A stretch of 64,000 nt of DNA from positions 1-64,000 of the forward strand of contig NZ_AKJA01000154.1 in assembly GCF_000282575.1 (NCBI RefSeq), given 5' to 3'. Shown here in pieces: positions 53,653 through 63,505 of this stretch (position 1 is its first letter; the number at the start of each line of letters is the position of its first letter). Position numbers and translations under genes: made by a program. The notes below the pieces were generated by a model. The model worked only from the letters and a program-made list of their open reading frames with translations, ran no database searches and was not told the origin of the DNA. This DNA is from Herbaspirillum sp. YR522 (GTDB lineage: Bacteria; Pseudomonadota; Gammaproteobacteria; Burkholderiales; Burkholderiaceae_D).

Positions 53653-55443
53653 TCAGAACAGGTCGGCATCCAGCGCCATGAGATTGGCCGAGCCGGAACG
53701 GGCCTGGCGGATCAGCATTGCCGTTTCCGGCAGCAGGCGGGCGAAATAGAAGCGCGCCGTGGCCAGCTTGGCGGTGTAGAAGCTGTCGCCACTGTCCTGC
53801 TTGGCCAGGGCGATGCTGGCCGAACGGGCAAACAGCCAGGCGAACACCAGGTGTCCCACCACGCGCAGGTAGGGCACCGCAGCCGCGCCGGCTTCGTCCT
53901 GGTTGGCGAAGGACTTCATGCCGATTTCCATGGTCAGCTTGCTGACCTTGTCGCCGATGTCGGCCAGCGGCGTGATGAATTCGGACATGGCCTCGTCGGT
54001 GCCGTGCTCTTCGACGAAGGCCTGGATCAGCGCGCCGAACTTCTTGAGCTTGGCGCCATTGTCCATCAGCACCTTGCGCCCCAGCAGGTCGAGCGACTGG
54101 ATGGTATTGGTACCTTCGTAGATCATGTTGATGCGGGCGTCGCGCACGTACTGCTCCATGCCCCATTCCGAGATATAGCCATGGCCGCCATAGACCTGCA
54201 GGCACTCGGAGGTGGCGCTCCAGGCATTGTCGGTCAGGAATGCCTTGACCACCGGTGTGAGCAAGGCCACGATATCGCCCGCGTCGCGGCGCACCTGCTC
54301 GTCGGGATGGCTCAGTTCGCGGTCCAGCTCGAGCGCGACATACGAGCAGAAGGCGCGACCGCCTTCTGCATAGGCGCGCGCGGTCAGCAACATGCGTCGC
54401 ACATCGGGATGCACGATGATCGGGTCGGCCGCCTTCTCGGGTGCCTTGATGCCCGACAGGCTACGCATCTGCACCCGGTCCTTGGCATAGGTCACGGCAT
54501 TCTGGTAGGCCACCTCGGTCAGGCCCAGGCCCTGCATGCCCACGCCCAGGCGCGCCGCGTTCATGAATACGAACATCGCCTGCAAGCCCTTGTGCGGCTG
54601 GCCGATCAGCCAGCCGGTGGCGCCGTCCAGGTTGATCTGGCAGGTGGCGTTGCCGTGGATGCCCATCTTTTCCTCGATGGCGCCACAGGTGACCGGGTTG
54701 CGCCCACCCAGCGAGCCATCGGCCTGGGGCAGGAACTTGGGCACGATGAACAGCGAGATGCCCTTGGAGCCCTGCGGCGAATCGGGCAGGCGCGCCAGCA
54801 CCAGGTGCACGATGTTGGCCGACATGTCGTTTTCGCCGGCCGAGATGAAGATCTTGTTGCCGGTGATCTTGTAGCTGCCATCGGCCTGCGGCTCGGCCTT
54901 GCTGCGCAGCAGGCCCAGGTCGGTGCCGCAATGCGCTTCGGTCAGGCACATGGTGCCGGTCCATTCACCCGAGACCAGCTTGGGCAGGTACAGCTTCTTC
55001 TGCTCGTCCGAGCCATGCGCGTGCAGGCATTCATAGGCTCCATGCGACAGGCCGGGGTACATGGTCCAGGCCTGGTTGGACGAGTTGAGCATCTCGTAGA
55101 ACGAGTTGTTGAGCACCAGCGGCAAGCCCTGGCCGCCGTATTCGGTATCGCACGCCAGGGCCGGCCAGCCGGCTTCGATGTACTGCCGGTAGGCTTCCTT
55201 GAACCCCTTGGGCGTGGTCACGCTGTGGGTCTCGCGGTCGAAATGGCAGCCTTCGCGGTCGCCCGGATGGTTCAGCGGAAACAGCACCTGCGAGGTGAAC
55301 TTGCCGCCCTCCTCGAGCACCTGGTCGATCAGTTCGCGGTTGGTGTCCGCGTGCGGCGGCAGGTCTTTCAAGACCTCTTCGACGTTGAGCAGTTCGTGCA
55401 GCACGAATTGCATATCGCGAATGGGGGCTTGGTATTGGGGCAT
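53653..55443 (-). CDS. fadE: Acyl-CoA dehydrogenase (FadE, Bacillus type)
   Basis: 596-residue FAD enzyme that catalyses the first step of beta-oxidation. It has an N-terminal extension (MPQYQAPIRDMQFVLHELLNVEEVL), the FAD/substrate region MCLTEAHCGTDLGLLRSKAEPQADGSYKITGNKIFISAGEND, and the C-terminal flavin region LQVYGGHGYISEWGMEQYVRDARINMIYEGTNTIQSLDL with the catalytic Glu in YEGTN. About 596 residues fits the long FadE form of the FadNAE set. It follows the TetR gene by 23 bases. Confidence 0.92.
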   Translation of the reverse strand: MPQYQAPIRDMQFVLHELLNVEEVLKDLPPHADTNRELIDQVLEEGGKFTSQVLFPLNHPGDREGCHFDRETHSVTTPKGFKEAYRQYIEAGWPALACDTEYGGQGLPLVLNNSFYEMLNSSNQAWTMYPGLSHGAYECLHAHGSDEQKKLYLPKLVSGEWTGTMCLTEAHCGTDLGLLRSKAEPQADGSYKITGNKIFISAGENDMSANIVHLVLARLPDSPQGSKGISLFIVPKFLPQADGSLGGRNPVTCGAIEEKMGIHGNATCQINLDGATGWLIGQPHKGLQAMFVFMNAARLGVGMQGLGLTEVAYQNAVTYAKDRVQMRSLSGIKAPEKAADPIIVHPDVRRMLLTARAYAEGGRAFCSYVALELDRELSHPDEQVRRDAGDIVALLTPVVKAFLTDNAWSATSECLQVYGGHGYISEWGMEQYVRDARINMIYEGTNTIQSLDLLGRKVLMDNGAKLKKFGALIQAFVEEHGTDEAMSEFITPLADIGDKVSKLTMEIGMKSFANQDEAGAAAVPYLRVVGHLVFAWLFARSASIALAKQDSGDSFYTAKLATARFYFARLLPETAMLIRQARSGSANLMALDADLF

Positions 55444-55466
55444 GGCTGTCTCCGATGGTCTTGGGT

Positions 55467-56165
55467 TCAGGCTGCTTTCTTGGCAACCGATTTGGAATTC
55501 TTGGTGACTTTGACGGCGTCGCCGCTGCCGCTGGGGCGATAGCTCTCGATGAGCCGGTCAAAGCTGGCCTGGGCGCGCTCGACGCTGCCCGGGATGTTGA
55601 GGAAGCGGGCATCGTGGTGCAGCGCCAGGATCAGGCCGTAGATCTCGTAGACCATCAGGCCCACGTCAAGGTCGGCGCGCAGATGGCCCTGTTCGACCGC
55701 CTGCTTGATACTGCGCTCGAGGGCGTCGCGCCAGGCCTGCACCATGGCCACCAGGTGGTCGCGGATGGCGCCGGGGCGATCGTCGTACTCCACCGCGCCA
55801 CTGATATAGATACAGCCCAGCGCGATTTCGACCGTGACTTGCTTGACCCAGCGCGCAAACATGCTTTGCAGCCGAGGCAGGCCACGCAGTTCCTTGATGG
55901 AGGGATAGAACACGTCCTGCTCGAAGCGGTTGTGATACAGGCGCACCACTTCGATCTGCAAATCTTCGCGCGAGCCGAAATGGGCGAAGACACCCGACTT
56001 GCTCATCTTCATCTTCTCGGCCAGCAAGCCGATGGTGAGCCCCTCGAGGCCATCGCGGCTGGCCAGTTCCAGCGCCACGTCGAGGATCGCCGCCCGGGTC
56101 TGCTCGCCCTTGCGCAAAAACTTGGGCCGCGCGATGGCGGCAGTGCTCTTGCTGGTCTCGTTCAT
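55467..56165 (-). CDS. TetR family regulator of the beta-oxidation operon
   Basis: 232-residue TetR regulator, first gene of the fad operon. HTH near residues 20-65 (RAAILDVALELASRDGLEGLTIGLLAEKMKMSKSGVFAHFGSREDL) and a C-terminal domain with long-helix character. A lysine-rich tail ends the protein. Regulators of this group sense acyl-CoA. The ATG at 56165 is used; ribosome-binding site is weak. A palindrome lies upstream at 56282-56289. Confidence 0.9.
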   Translation of the reverse strand: MNETSKSTAAIARPKFLRKGEQTRAAILDVALELASRDGLEGLTIGLLAEKMKMSKSGVFAHFGSREDLQIEVVRLYHNRFEQDVFYPSIKELRGLPRLQSMFARWVKQVTVEIALGCIYISGAVEYDDRPGAIRDHLVAMVQAWRDALERSIKQAVEQGHLRADLDVGLMVYEIYGLILALHHDARFLNIPGSVERAQASFDRLIESYRPSGSGDAVKVTKNSKSVAKKAA

Positions 56166-56281
56166 TATTGTCTCGTTGATATCGGCGCCGGGATGCCGAC
56201 TGCCGTCACTGCCGTGCGCCACTCCGCCGTGTTGCGTGTTGCCGTCTTGCCGGCGTTTTTCAGCGCACTGAATATATTCGA

Positions 56282-56289
56282 ACGATCGT
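56282..56289. promoter_or_regulatory. Candidate TetR operator core ACGATCGT
   Basis: An 8-bp palindrome centred in TTCGAACGATCGTACTA, about 120 bases upstream of the TetR start, in an AT-rich stretch. TetR-type acyl-CoA regulators often bind AACGATCGTT-like cores; the flanks here are only partly symmetrical. Confidence 0.4.
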
Positions 56290-56365
56290 ACTATTATTCA
56301 TCGCCACCCAAATGTCAAACGAAATTCGGTGGGCAACGGCCGGCCGCTTGCCGGGTGGCAAGACC

Positions 56366-56797
56366 TCAGTCGGCGCCGGGCGCGGCGATGCCCAACAGGT
56401 CGTGGGCGTCCAGCAGCGCATAGACGATGGTCGGGGTTTCCTCGAGGCGCTTGCGGATGGCCGCGGGAATGGTCTGGCGTGTCTTGTGGCACAGGCCGGG
56501 CTGGTCCAGCAGGCGAATCTGCAGTCCGCGCACGGTGCGCACCTCGCGTGCGACGGGCACGATCTGCAGCACGATGCCCAGGTTGCGCTGCATCAGCATG
56601 CCGACCCGCTGCAGGTCTTCGAAGGAGTCGATCCGGGCGATGCGCTCGATCAGGCGTTTTTCTTCCTCGCGGGTCAGCATCAACACCCGCGCCGCGGGCG
56701 CGGCCAGGTCGTCCAGCAACTGCTCGCGCTGGCACTTGCATGCGCCGGGCGGGCACTCCTTGCGGATCGCTTGCAGGAACAGGGCTGCCTGGGACAT
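56366..56797 (-). CDS. Conserved small cysteine-motif protein, function unknown
   Basis: 143-residue cytosolic protein, no signal or membrane segment. The N-terminus holds ECPPGACKCQREQLLDDL (three close cysteines, about residues 15-22), which could bind a metal. The rest is mainly helical and charged (LTREEEKRLIERIARIDSFEDLQRVGMLM). AAGG precedes the ATG. I do not recognise a characterised family. Just downstream of the Hsp15 gene on the same strand. Confidence 0.6.
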   Translation of the reverse strand: MSQAALFLQAIRKECPPGACKCQREQLLDDLAAPAARVLMLTREEEKRLIERIARIDSFEDLQRVGMLMQRNLGIVLQIVPVAREVRTVRGLQIRLLDQPGLCHKTRQTIPAAIRKRLEETPTIVYALLDAHDLLGIAAPGAD

Positions 56798-56865
56798 TCG
56801 TACCTTCTGTCAGGAGAGTGGCCGGAGATCTGCCGTTATCTTACAACGCCCAATGGCGCGGCCAT

Positions 56866-57243
56866 TCATTGCGACGAGCGATCCAGCAGGCGCCGGTCGC
56901 GCTTGGTCGGCCGGCCCTTGATCCGGGATGCCGGTTCGCGAAACAGGCGCTGCTGCTCGGCACCGGCCTGGCGGCGCTGCAGGCTGTCCTCGGTCTCGGC
57001 ATAGAGCGTGGCGGCAATCGCGGCCGAGCCACGTTTATCGGCAATGCCGGTGACATGCACCTGCCATTCGGTGGCGCCATTGTCGATCTGCAGCAGGTCG
57101 CCCGGCTTGACACTGTGGGCTGGCTTGGTGCGCTCGCCGTTGAGCTTGACGCGGCCGCGCTCGATGGCGTCGGTGGCCAGCGAGCGGGTCTTGAAGAAGC
57201 GCGCGGCCCAGCACCATTTATCGATGCGGGTGGTGTCGGTCAT
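56866..57243 (-). CDS. hslR: Hsp15 / S4-domain RNA-binding heat shock protein
   Basis: 125-residue ribosome-associated protein that rescues stalled 50S subunits carrying peptidyl-tRNA in E. coli. The S4 RNA-binding domain is at residues 7-55: RIDKWCWAARFFKTRSLATDAIERGRVKLNGERTKPAHSVKPGD. The basic C-terminal tail (RIKGRPTKRDRRLL) is also typical. Divergent from the toxin-like gene. Confidence 0.9.
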   Translation of the reverse strand: MTDTTRIDKWCWAARFFKTRSLATDAIERGRVKLNGERTKPAHSVKPGDLLQIDNGATEWQVHVTGIADKRGSAAIAATLYAETEDSLQRRQAGAEQQRLFREPASRIKGRPTKRDRRLLDRSSQ

Positions 57244-57411
57244 GGACGGATCTCTGCAAAAAAAGGGCCAGCGGAAATTCTACGGCAGATGGCCCGCGAT
57301 GTGCTTACGCCAGGCCGGCGATGTCGAGATGCAAATAATGAACATGTAGCACATCGCGGACCGGGCGCCACATAGCATCGTCATGTCTCCACCCGCCCAA
57401 GGACCCGTTCC

Positions 57412-59928
57412 ATGCAGACAATCTCGCCAAGCGGCCGTCTCCCGACGCCACATGCGCAGCCGCCCCTCTCTTCCGACGAACGTGCCGCTGCCCGCCCTGG
57501 CGCACACCAGCCGGCCGCACCGGCAGTACGCGCCGGCCGCGCCCGCGCCAGCGCCAGCACCGTCCTGGCCGCCCCTGCCGCGCCGACGCCTGCAACACAA
57601 GCCAAGGCCAGCGACGCGGCGCTGGCCGATTACCTTTCGGGGGCTTTCACCCGCGTCTTTGCCGACTATCCCTCGATGCATCAGTCGGCGCGCGACTATG
57701 CGCGCGACTTCATCGCCCATCGTTTCAACCAGGTGCTCGATCCGGACACCACCAAGCTGGTGCTGCTGCCCATGCATCCCAGGTATGTCGGCCCAGGCAC
57801 CGATACCAGCTATCGCCGGCCGGTGGCCAACCAGGTCCAGGAGGAGCGTTCGCTCACGGAGCTGTTCGTGCGCAACTTCGACGGCAATACCGCCCACCTG
57901 CTCAGGAATTTGCGGCAGCGCCATTTAGGAATCTATACCGACGACGATCTCAAGACCGCTGACGCCCTCATCCCTGCGCCCGGCTACGATCTGCATCCGG
58001 ATCAGCAGGTAGAGCCCTCGATCCGACCCAGCCGCATCAGTGCGGCCGAACTGTACGGCTACATGAAGAGCAGCGACGGCAACCGGTTCCCGCAGCAGTT
58101 CCAGCAGGAGCTCGCGCGATTCTGGACCCGCCAGCGCACGCCTTTCATCCAGGCCCAGACCGAGCTGGCCCATGTGCATCTGGACCGGGCCTACTTCAAC
58201 CAGGAGATCACGCTCTCGGACTGGAAGGATGGGCATCGCGCCTTTGCCGGCACCTCGCTGCCGCACCTGGACATTCGCCAGCTGCAGCTGGGCACGTTCA
58301 CCTCGCATGACAGCTTCCTGTGGAGCGACCGCAAGAACGGGCGCACGGTGCTCTACACCCCGGGCGAGGACAAGGCGTTCCAGGCCTTCGACAGCCTGTC
58401 CTCGGCCCAGGACTGGGTCAGCGACAAGTCGCAGGACATCGACTGGCTCAAGCGCTTCACCCAGGCCCATTTCTCGGCTAACGACGCCGGCAACCGGCAA
58501 GGCCTGCTCGCCAGTCCCGACGTCATCGGCGATGCGCTCAACCTGTTCTCGGCAAGCGGCATGGAATTCGGCCCCAAGCTCAGCGGCAATCCCTTCGAAG
58601 CGCTCACCGACGCCCGCGCGGCCAAGGATGTGGAGGATGCCAGGTTCATCATGAACAGCAACGCCGACCTGAACAACTCGATGCTGATCCATTCGATGCG
58701 GCTGGTGCCGTTCATCGGGGCGGCCGCAGCGATTGCCATCGGCAAGGGCAGCGAACGCACCGAAGGGCTGGTATCGCTGGGGCTGGACGTGGCAACCGGG
58801 CCTGTGCTCGATGGCCTGGGTGCAGTGGCCAAGGCAGGGGCCAAAGGCGTGGCAGGCGCGTTCAAGGGCACGCTCAAGGCAGCGGCCGCACCCTCGGAGG
58901 CGGCAGCCATGCCGGCGCTCAAGCACAGCGCCAGGGCGGGCGCCCCCGATGCGGGGCCCTTGCCTTTCTTCCGGGCGCCCCAGCGGGTCAACGGGCAAAT
59001 CGGCTATCCCTTGAGCCCGAATCGGGTCAATCCGTCACCGATGTGGCGCCAGGAGCTCATGGCGACGGTCGCCAGATACGATATAACGAACCCGGAAATC
59101 CGGCAGATCGGCAATCCCTACTATCATTGGGATGCGCTCAGCGTGCCCAGCAAGGAACTGTTCACGCAGAAGAGCAGCCAGCTATACCAGGATGCGCAAG
59201 CCTTCTTTCGCCAGCACCCGGTGCCGGAGCGCGCTTCACGTCCGGAGCCTGTAACCGTGTCGCAGGCCTGGCTGGATGGCACGTCGCGATATCCCTATCC
59301 ACCGCCCAACCCCGAATTCAACGATCAGGTGCTCAAGCGCGCGCTGGCCAACAGGAACACGCCGCTGGGCAATGGCGTGATCTTTGGCGAAGACCATACC
59401 AATGCCGCGGCGCGCAGCGCGCTCACCGCCCGGATCGACGATCTGCACGCCAGGGGCGTGAAGACACTTTATCTCGAAGCGCTGCTACGGGACGATGCGC
59501 CAGCGGAATTGCGCAATTTCAACCTGACGGGGGAAATATCGGACAAGCTGCGCGACCAGCTGACAAAGGGTAACGCCGACCATGCCATGATCGACCTGGT
59601 GACCCGGGCGCATGAAAAAGGCATGAAGATCGTGGCGCTGGATTCGCTTGCGGCCTGGATATCGCCCGGTGCCGTCTACGATGGCGGCGTCCGGATGACG
59701 ACCATGAACTATTCCGCGTTCAATATCATTCGAGCCGAACAGATGGCCAATGGCCACTTGCCCTGGGTGGCGCTGGTCGGCGCCAACCATGGCAAGCGCA
59801 GCTACGGCGTGCCCGGCATCAATGAGCTGACCGGCGCAATCAGCGTCTCGGCGGCATATGCGTCAAGTGCATACGGATTGGCAAGGAACAACCTGGACTT
59901 CTCGCTTGCCGTGCCTTTTCCGATATGA
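57412..59928 (+). CDS. Probable secreted toxin/effector with ChaN/EreA-like C-terminal domain
   Basis: 838-residue protein with no signal peptide. Residues 1-72 are rich in Ala, Pro, Ser and Arg and look disordered, as in type III effector secretion signals. Residues about 75-420 are a mainly helical region resembling the dermonecrotic-toxin N-terminal (DUF6543) type. Residues about 420-490 are hydrophobic and Ala/Gly-rich ([43 protein letters not shown]), suggesting membrane insertion. The C-terminal domain (about 655-805) has [49 protein letters not shown] and [19 protein letters not shown]. This pattern of GExH and GxxH recalls ChaN/EreA-like domains at the end of such toxins. AAGGA precedes the ATG. 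No immunity or secretion gene is adjacent; domain names rest on recall. Confidence 0.72.
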   Translation: MQTISPSGRLPTPHAQPPLSSDERAAARPGAHQPAAPAVRAGRARASASTVLAAPAAPTPATQAKASDAALADYLSGAFTRVFADYPSMHQSARDYARDFIAHRFNQVLDPDTTKLVLLPMHPRYVGPGTDTSYRRPVANQVQEERSLTELFVRNFDGNTAHLLRNLRQRHLGIYTDDDLKTADALIPAPGYDLHPDQQVEPSIRPSRISAAELYGYMKSSDGNRFPQQFQQELARFWTRQRTPFIQAQTELAHVHLDRAYFNQEITLSDWKDGHRAFAGTSLPHLDIRQLQLGTFTSHDSFLWSDRKNGRTVLYTPGEDKAFQAFDSLSSAQDWVSDKSQDIDWLKRFTQAHFSANDAGNRQGLLASPDVIGDALNLFSASGMEFGPKLSGNPFEALTDARAAKDVEDARFIMNSNADLNNSMLIHSMRLVPFIGAAAAIAIGKGSERTEGLVSLGLDVATGPVLDGLGAVAKAGAKGVAGAFKGTLKAAAAPSEAAAMPALKHSARAGAPDAGPLPFFRAPQRVNGQIGYPLSPNRVNPSPMWRQELMATVARYDITNPEIRQIGNPYYHWDALSVPSKELFTQKSSQLYQDAQAFFRQHPVPERASRPEPVTVSQAWLDGTSRYPYPPPNPEFNDQVLKRALANRNTPLGNGVIFGEDHTNAAARSALTARIDDLHARGVKTLYLEALLRDDAPAELRNFNLTGEISDKLRDQLTKGNADHAMIDLVTRAHEKGMKIVALDSLAAWISPGAVYDGGVRMTTMNYSAFNIIRAEQMANGHLPWVALVGANHGKRSYGVPGINELTGAISVSAAYASSAYGLARNNLDFSLAVPFPI

Positions 59929-60023
59929 AATAGCGCGCCCGGTCCGGATGACAACGGTATCGGCAGCGATATCGACGCGCTGCCCGATCGGGTGCCCATC
60001 AGGGACGATGGCTGGGCCGGACG

Positions 60024-60071
60024 AAGAAAAAGGCGCTTGCGGCGCGACATGCATATCGCGCTGCAAGCGCC
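60024..60071 (-). terminator. Rho-independent terminator of the thiolase gene
   Basis: On the minus strand a 15-bp stem (arms 60057-60071 and 60032-60046, one G-U pair) with loop ATATGCATGT is followed by CTTTTTCTTC. It lies 74 bases after the thiolase stop. Confidence 0.85.
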
Positions 60072-60144
60072 CGTTCATCGCCATCGTTGCCTATCGACGC
60101 AACGGAAGATCGGCGGCGTTCCCCGGCTCAACCCATGATCCGGA

Positions 60145-61320
60145 TCAGCGCTCCAGGGCCAGCGCCACGCCCATGCCACCGCCGATACACAGGCTGGCCA
60201 GGCCGCGCTTGGCGTCGCGTCGTACCATCTCGTGGATCAGCGACACCAGCACGCGCGCCCCGGAGGCGCCGATCGGGTGACCCAGCGCGATGGCACCACC
60301 GTTGACGTTGATCTTGCTGGTGTCCCAGCCCATCTGCTTGTTCACCGCAATGGCCTGCGCGGCAAAGGCTTCGTTGATTTCCATCAGGTCCAGGTCCTGC
60401 GGGGTCCAGCCGGCCTTCTTCAAGGTCAGTTGCGACGCCGGCACCGGCCCCATGCCCATGATGCTCGGATCGAGGCCGGCCGACGAATACGACTTGATCC
60501 TGGCCAGCACCGGCAGGCCCAGTTCGGCAGCCAGCCTGGCCGACGTGACCACCACGGCGGCGGCGCCATCGTTGATGCCGGAGGCGTTGCCGGCGGTGAC
60601 CGTGCCGGCCTTGTCGAAGGCCGGGCGCAACGCGCCCAGCGACTCGGCCGTGACGCCGTGCTTGACGAACTCGTCGGTGTCGAAGACCACGGTTTCCTTC
60701 TTGCCCTTGATCTCGATGGGGATGATCTCATCCTTGAAACGACCGGCCTTTTGCGCAGCCTCGGCCTTGTTCTGCGAAGCCGCGGCAAAGGCGTCCTGTT
60801 CTTCGCGCGAGATATCGAACTTCTTTGCCACGTTCTCGGCGGTGATGCCCATGTGATATTGGTTGTAGACGTCCCACAGGCCGTCGACGATCATGGTATC
60901 GGTCAGCTTGGCGTCGCCCATGCGAAAGCCGTCGCGCGAGTTGTTGAGCACGTGCGGCGAGGCGCTCATGTTTTCCTGGCCACCGGCGATGACGATCTGG
61001 GCATCGCCACAGCGAATCGCCTGCGCTGCCAGTTGCACCGCCTTCAGGCCGCTGCCGCACACCTTGCCCACCACGAAGGCTGGCACCATGTCGGGCAGGC
61101 CGGAGCGGATCACCGCCTGGCGGGCCGGGTTCTGGCCCACGCCTGCGGTCAGCACCTGGCCCAGGATGACTTCGCTGATGGCCTCGGGCTTGATGCCGGT
61201 CTTGGCCAGCAGGGCCTTGATGACCTGCGCACCGAGGTCGGACGCAGCAATCTTTGCCAGAGAACCACCGAACTTGCCAATGGCAGTGCGCTGTGCTGCC
61301 ACGATGACGACATCATCCAT
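60145..61320 (-). CDS. Acetyl-CoA C-acetyltransferase
   Basis: 391-residue biosynthetic-type thiolase (PhaA/AtoB-like), which condenses two acetyl-CoA to acetoacetyl-CoA. Start [20 protein letters not shown], active Cys in [19 protein letters not shown] (about residue 88), [21 protein letters not shown], and [19 protein letters not shown] with [15 protein letters not shown] at the end. Usual length. No phaB or phaC neighbour, so its use (polyhydroxybutyrate, ketone bodies) is open. Confidence 0.92.
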   Translation of the reverse strand: MDDVVIVAAQRTAIGKFGGSLAKIAASDLGAQVIKALLAKTGIKPEAISEVILGQVLTAGVGQNPARQAVIRSGLPDMVPAFVVGKVCGSGLKAVQLAAQAIRCGDAQIVIAGGQENMSASPHVLNNSRDGFRMGDAKLTDTMIVDGLWDVYNQYHMGITAENVAKKFDISREEQDAFAAASQNKAEAAQKAGRFKDEIIPIEIKGKKETVVFDTDEFVKHGVTAESLGALRPAFDKAGTVTAGNASGINDGAAAVVVTSARLAAELGLPVLARIKSYSSAGLDPSIMGMGPVPASQLTLKKAGWTPQDLDLMEINEAFAAQAIAVNKQMGWDTSKINVNGGAIALGHPIGASGARVLVSLIHEMVRRDAKRGLASLCIGGGMGVALALER

Positions 61321-61439
61321 AATTCGCTCCTTTATTGATAGTCAGGAAGACCGTTGCCAAGCCTTCCATCGGAAACCCGGACGGCCATCTTAGTCCATTT
61401 CATCATGAATAGCGATATCGTGAATTTTCGGTATCGTGC

Positions 61440-62603
61440 TCAGGCGCTGCGGCCCAGGGTGATGACATGGATTACCGTGCGATACAGCAGGAAGGCGGCG
61501 CCGTAGCCGGCTCGACGGTACCAGGGTACATGGGCAAAATCGGACAGGTGCACCACCCGTCCCTGGGCCGCGCCGGCTTCGATTTCCTGGCGCAGGTATT
61601 GGGCGAAGGCGGTGTCCTGGATCACCACATTGGCTTCCTGGTTGACGAACAACGAGAGCCCGTCGACATTGCTGGAGCCGACCGTGGACCAGTGGTCGTC
61701 CACTACCGCCACCTTGGCATGCAGCTGGGTCTTGGTGTATTCGATGATGCGCACCCCGGCGCCCAGCAGCTTGGGGTAGAAATAATGTGCCACCGCATCC
61801 TGCATCGCGAACTGCCCCACCCCCAGCAACAAGGTCACCCGCACGCCGCGCTGGGCTGCCTGCTCCAGCGCACGCCGCATCTTGCGCCCGGGAGCGAAAT
61901 AGGGGTTGGCCAGGAAGGCGCTCTCTCGCGCGCGCCCCAGCGCCTGCAGATAGACGCGCTGGATGGTGCGCCGGTTGCGAAAGTTGTCGCGCACCACCAG
62001 CGCCGCCTGCGCGCCTTGATGCACCGGAAGGGTCAGTCCATGGCGCAGCCGCTTGAAATTCTCCCAGCGCGCCTTGAGCTTCATGTGCCCCACGCGCAAC
62101 CATTGCGCTTCCATCTCGCGATAGATCTCATGCACCAGGTTGCCGGTGATACGCACGGCAAAGTCCCACCGCGGCGCCGGCAGCGGGATCGCGTGGCCAC
62201 TGTCGGAAATGAAATCGTCATTGATGTTGAGCCCGCCGACGAAGGCCACCTGGCGATCTACCACGCACAGCTTGCGATGGCTGCGTGCCACGCCGCGCCG
62301 GAACCAGGGGTTGAACGAACGGTGCTGCACGCCGGCGGCGGCGAAGAATTGCTTCAACTGCGCGCTGTGGGCGCGCCCGGTGCCGGTCCAGTCAGTGATG
62401 ACATAGACCACCACACCGCGCAGGACGGCGCGCTGCAGGGCATCGCGGACCAGCACGCCGGTATCGTCGATGGCAAAGATATAGGTTTCGAGGTAGATCT
62501 CCACGCGTGCGGCCTCGATGGCGGCGATCAGCGCGGGATAGTAGGCCGCGCCGCTATGGAGCAGCACGATCTCATTGCCATCGGTGAAATTGGTGTGGCG
62601 CAT
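61440..62603 (-). CDS. clsB: Cardiolipin synthase B (phospholipase D family)
   Basis: 387-residue membrane-associated enzyme. Two complete HKD motifs: HRKLCVVDRQVAFVGGLNINDD (about residues 113-134) and HAKVAVVDDHWSTVGSSNVDGLSL (about 290-313). Start MRHTNFTDGNEIVLLHSGAAYYPALIAAIEAARVEIYLETYIF and ends with a hydrophobic segment GYGAAFLLYRTVIHVIT. The ATG at 62603 is chosen from the family start. It follows an EEP-family gene by 61 bases, the same pairing as clsB with ybhP in enterobacteria. Confidence 0.9.
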   Translation of the reverse strand: MRHTNFTDGNEIVLLHSGAAYYPALIAAIEAARVEIYLETYIFAIDDTGVLVRDALQRAVLRGVVVYVITDWTGTGRAHSAQLKQFFAAAGVQHRSFNPWFRRGVARSHRKLCVVDRQVAFVGGLNINDDFISDSGHAIPLPAPRWDFAVRITGNLVHEIYREMEAQWLRVGHMKLKARWENFKRLRHGLTLPVHQGAQAALVVRDNFRNRRTIQRVYLQALGRARESAFLANPYFAPGRKMRRALEQAAQRGVRVTLLLGVGQFAMQDAVAHYFYPKLLGAGVRIIEYTKTQLHAKVAVVDDHWSTVGSSNVDGLSLFVNQEANVVIQDTAFAQYLRQEIEAGAAQGRVVHLSDFAHVPWYRRAGYGAAFLLYRTVIHVITLGRSA

Positions 62604-62664
62604 GCATGACTTTTGATTGGACTGGAAGACAGTCGGGATGCGTCGTATCGGTAACAGCCGCAGT

Positions 62665-63456
62665 CTATGCCAACTGCAGCTCGCTGACGATGGGGGCGTG
62701 ATCGGACAACCGCGCCCACGGCCCTTCGCTGAGCACCTCGGCCTTGTGGACCTTGAAGCCGCGCAGGTAGATACGGTCCAGCCGCAGCCACGGCAACATC
62801 GCGGGGAAGGTACGGGCAGGCCGGATCGGGGTGGACAGGCCACCCAGCCGGCGCAGCCCATTCATCAGCCCCTTGGTCACCGGCTGGTCGAACACCTCCT
62901 GCACGCCGATGCGTTGGTACAGCATCTTGCTGAGCTGGTTGGTCCAGTCGTTGAAGTCGCCGGCGATGATCAATGGCGCATCCGGCGGCGAGGACGAGCG
63001 CACGGCCTCGATCAGCGCCGCCGTCTGGCGTCGCCGACCGCCGGCGAACAGGCCCAGGTGGACCACGTAGCAATGCACCTCGACACCATCGACCGGCACC
63101 ACGCAGTGCAAGATCCCGCGCGATTCATACGAATGGTCCGACACATCCTGGTTACGGAAGGATGCAATGGCAAAGCGCGAGATCAGCGCATTGCCGTGAT
63201 GACCGTGGTCATAGACGGCGTTCATGCCATAGGCCGAATGGTGGGTCTCGCCCGCCAGGTATTCGTGCTGGCCCTGCTGGGGCCAGTTGGAGGTGTGACG
63301 CAGGGCGTTCAGGTCGTGCCTGCCTTGCACTTCCTGCAGGAACAGGATGTCGGCATCGAGTTGGGCCAGTGCCTGCTTGAGGGCCAGGATACGCGGCCTG
63401 CCGCCGAACGAGGTGACGCCCTTGTGGATGTTGTATGTCGCAACGCGCAGCTTCAT
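62665..63456 (-). CDS. Endonuclease/exonuclease/phosphatase family protein (YbhP-like)
   Basis: 263-residue metal-dependent phosphodiesterase-fold protein. Motifs: MKLRVATYNIHKG (Asn), DADILFLQEVQGRHD (Glu), HLGLFAGGRR (His), IIAGDFNDWTN (Asp, Asn), and ARLSDHAPIVSEL (His). Gene order with clsB suggests a phospholipid-related role, as for ybhP next to clsB. The ATG at 63456 is chosen from the motif start; AAAGG precedes it. Confidence 0.88.
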   Translation of the reverse strand: MKLRVATYNIHKGVTSFGGRPRILALKQALAQLDADILFLQEVQGRHDLNALRHTSNWPQQGQHEYLAGETHHSAYGMNAVYDHGHHGNALISRFAIASFRNQDVSDHSYESRGILHCVVPVDGVEVHCYVVHLGLFAGGRRRQTAALIEAVRSSSPPDAPLIIAGDFNDWTNQLSKMLYQRIGVQEVFDQPVTKGLMNGLRRLGGLSTPIRPARTFPAMLPWLRLDRIYLRGFKVHKAEVLSEGPWARLSDHAPIVSELQLA

Positions 63457-63505
63457 GAGAGCAACCTTTCTGATGTTCTTGTCCGGCTCGCCGCCTGGTC
63501 TTGCG

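Noticed and set aside
57244-57411. hrp/PIP box upstream of the toxin-like gene
   Set aside because: I looked for GGAACC-N16-CCAC and TTCG-N16-TTCG type elements and found no convincing match.
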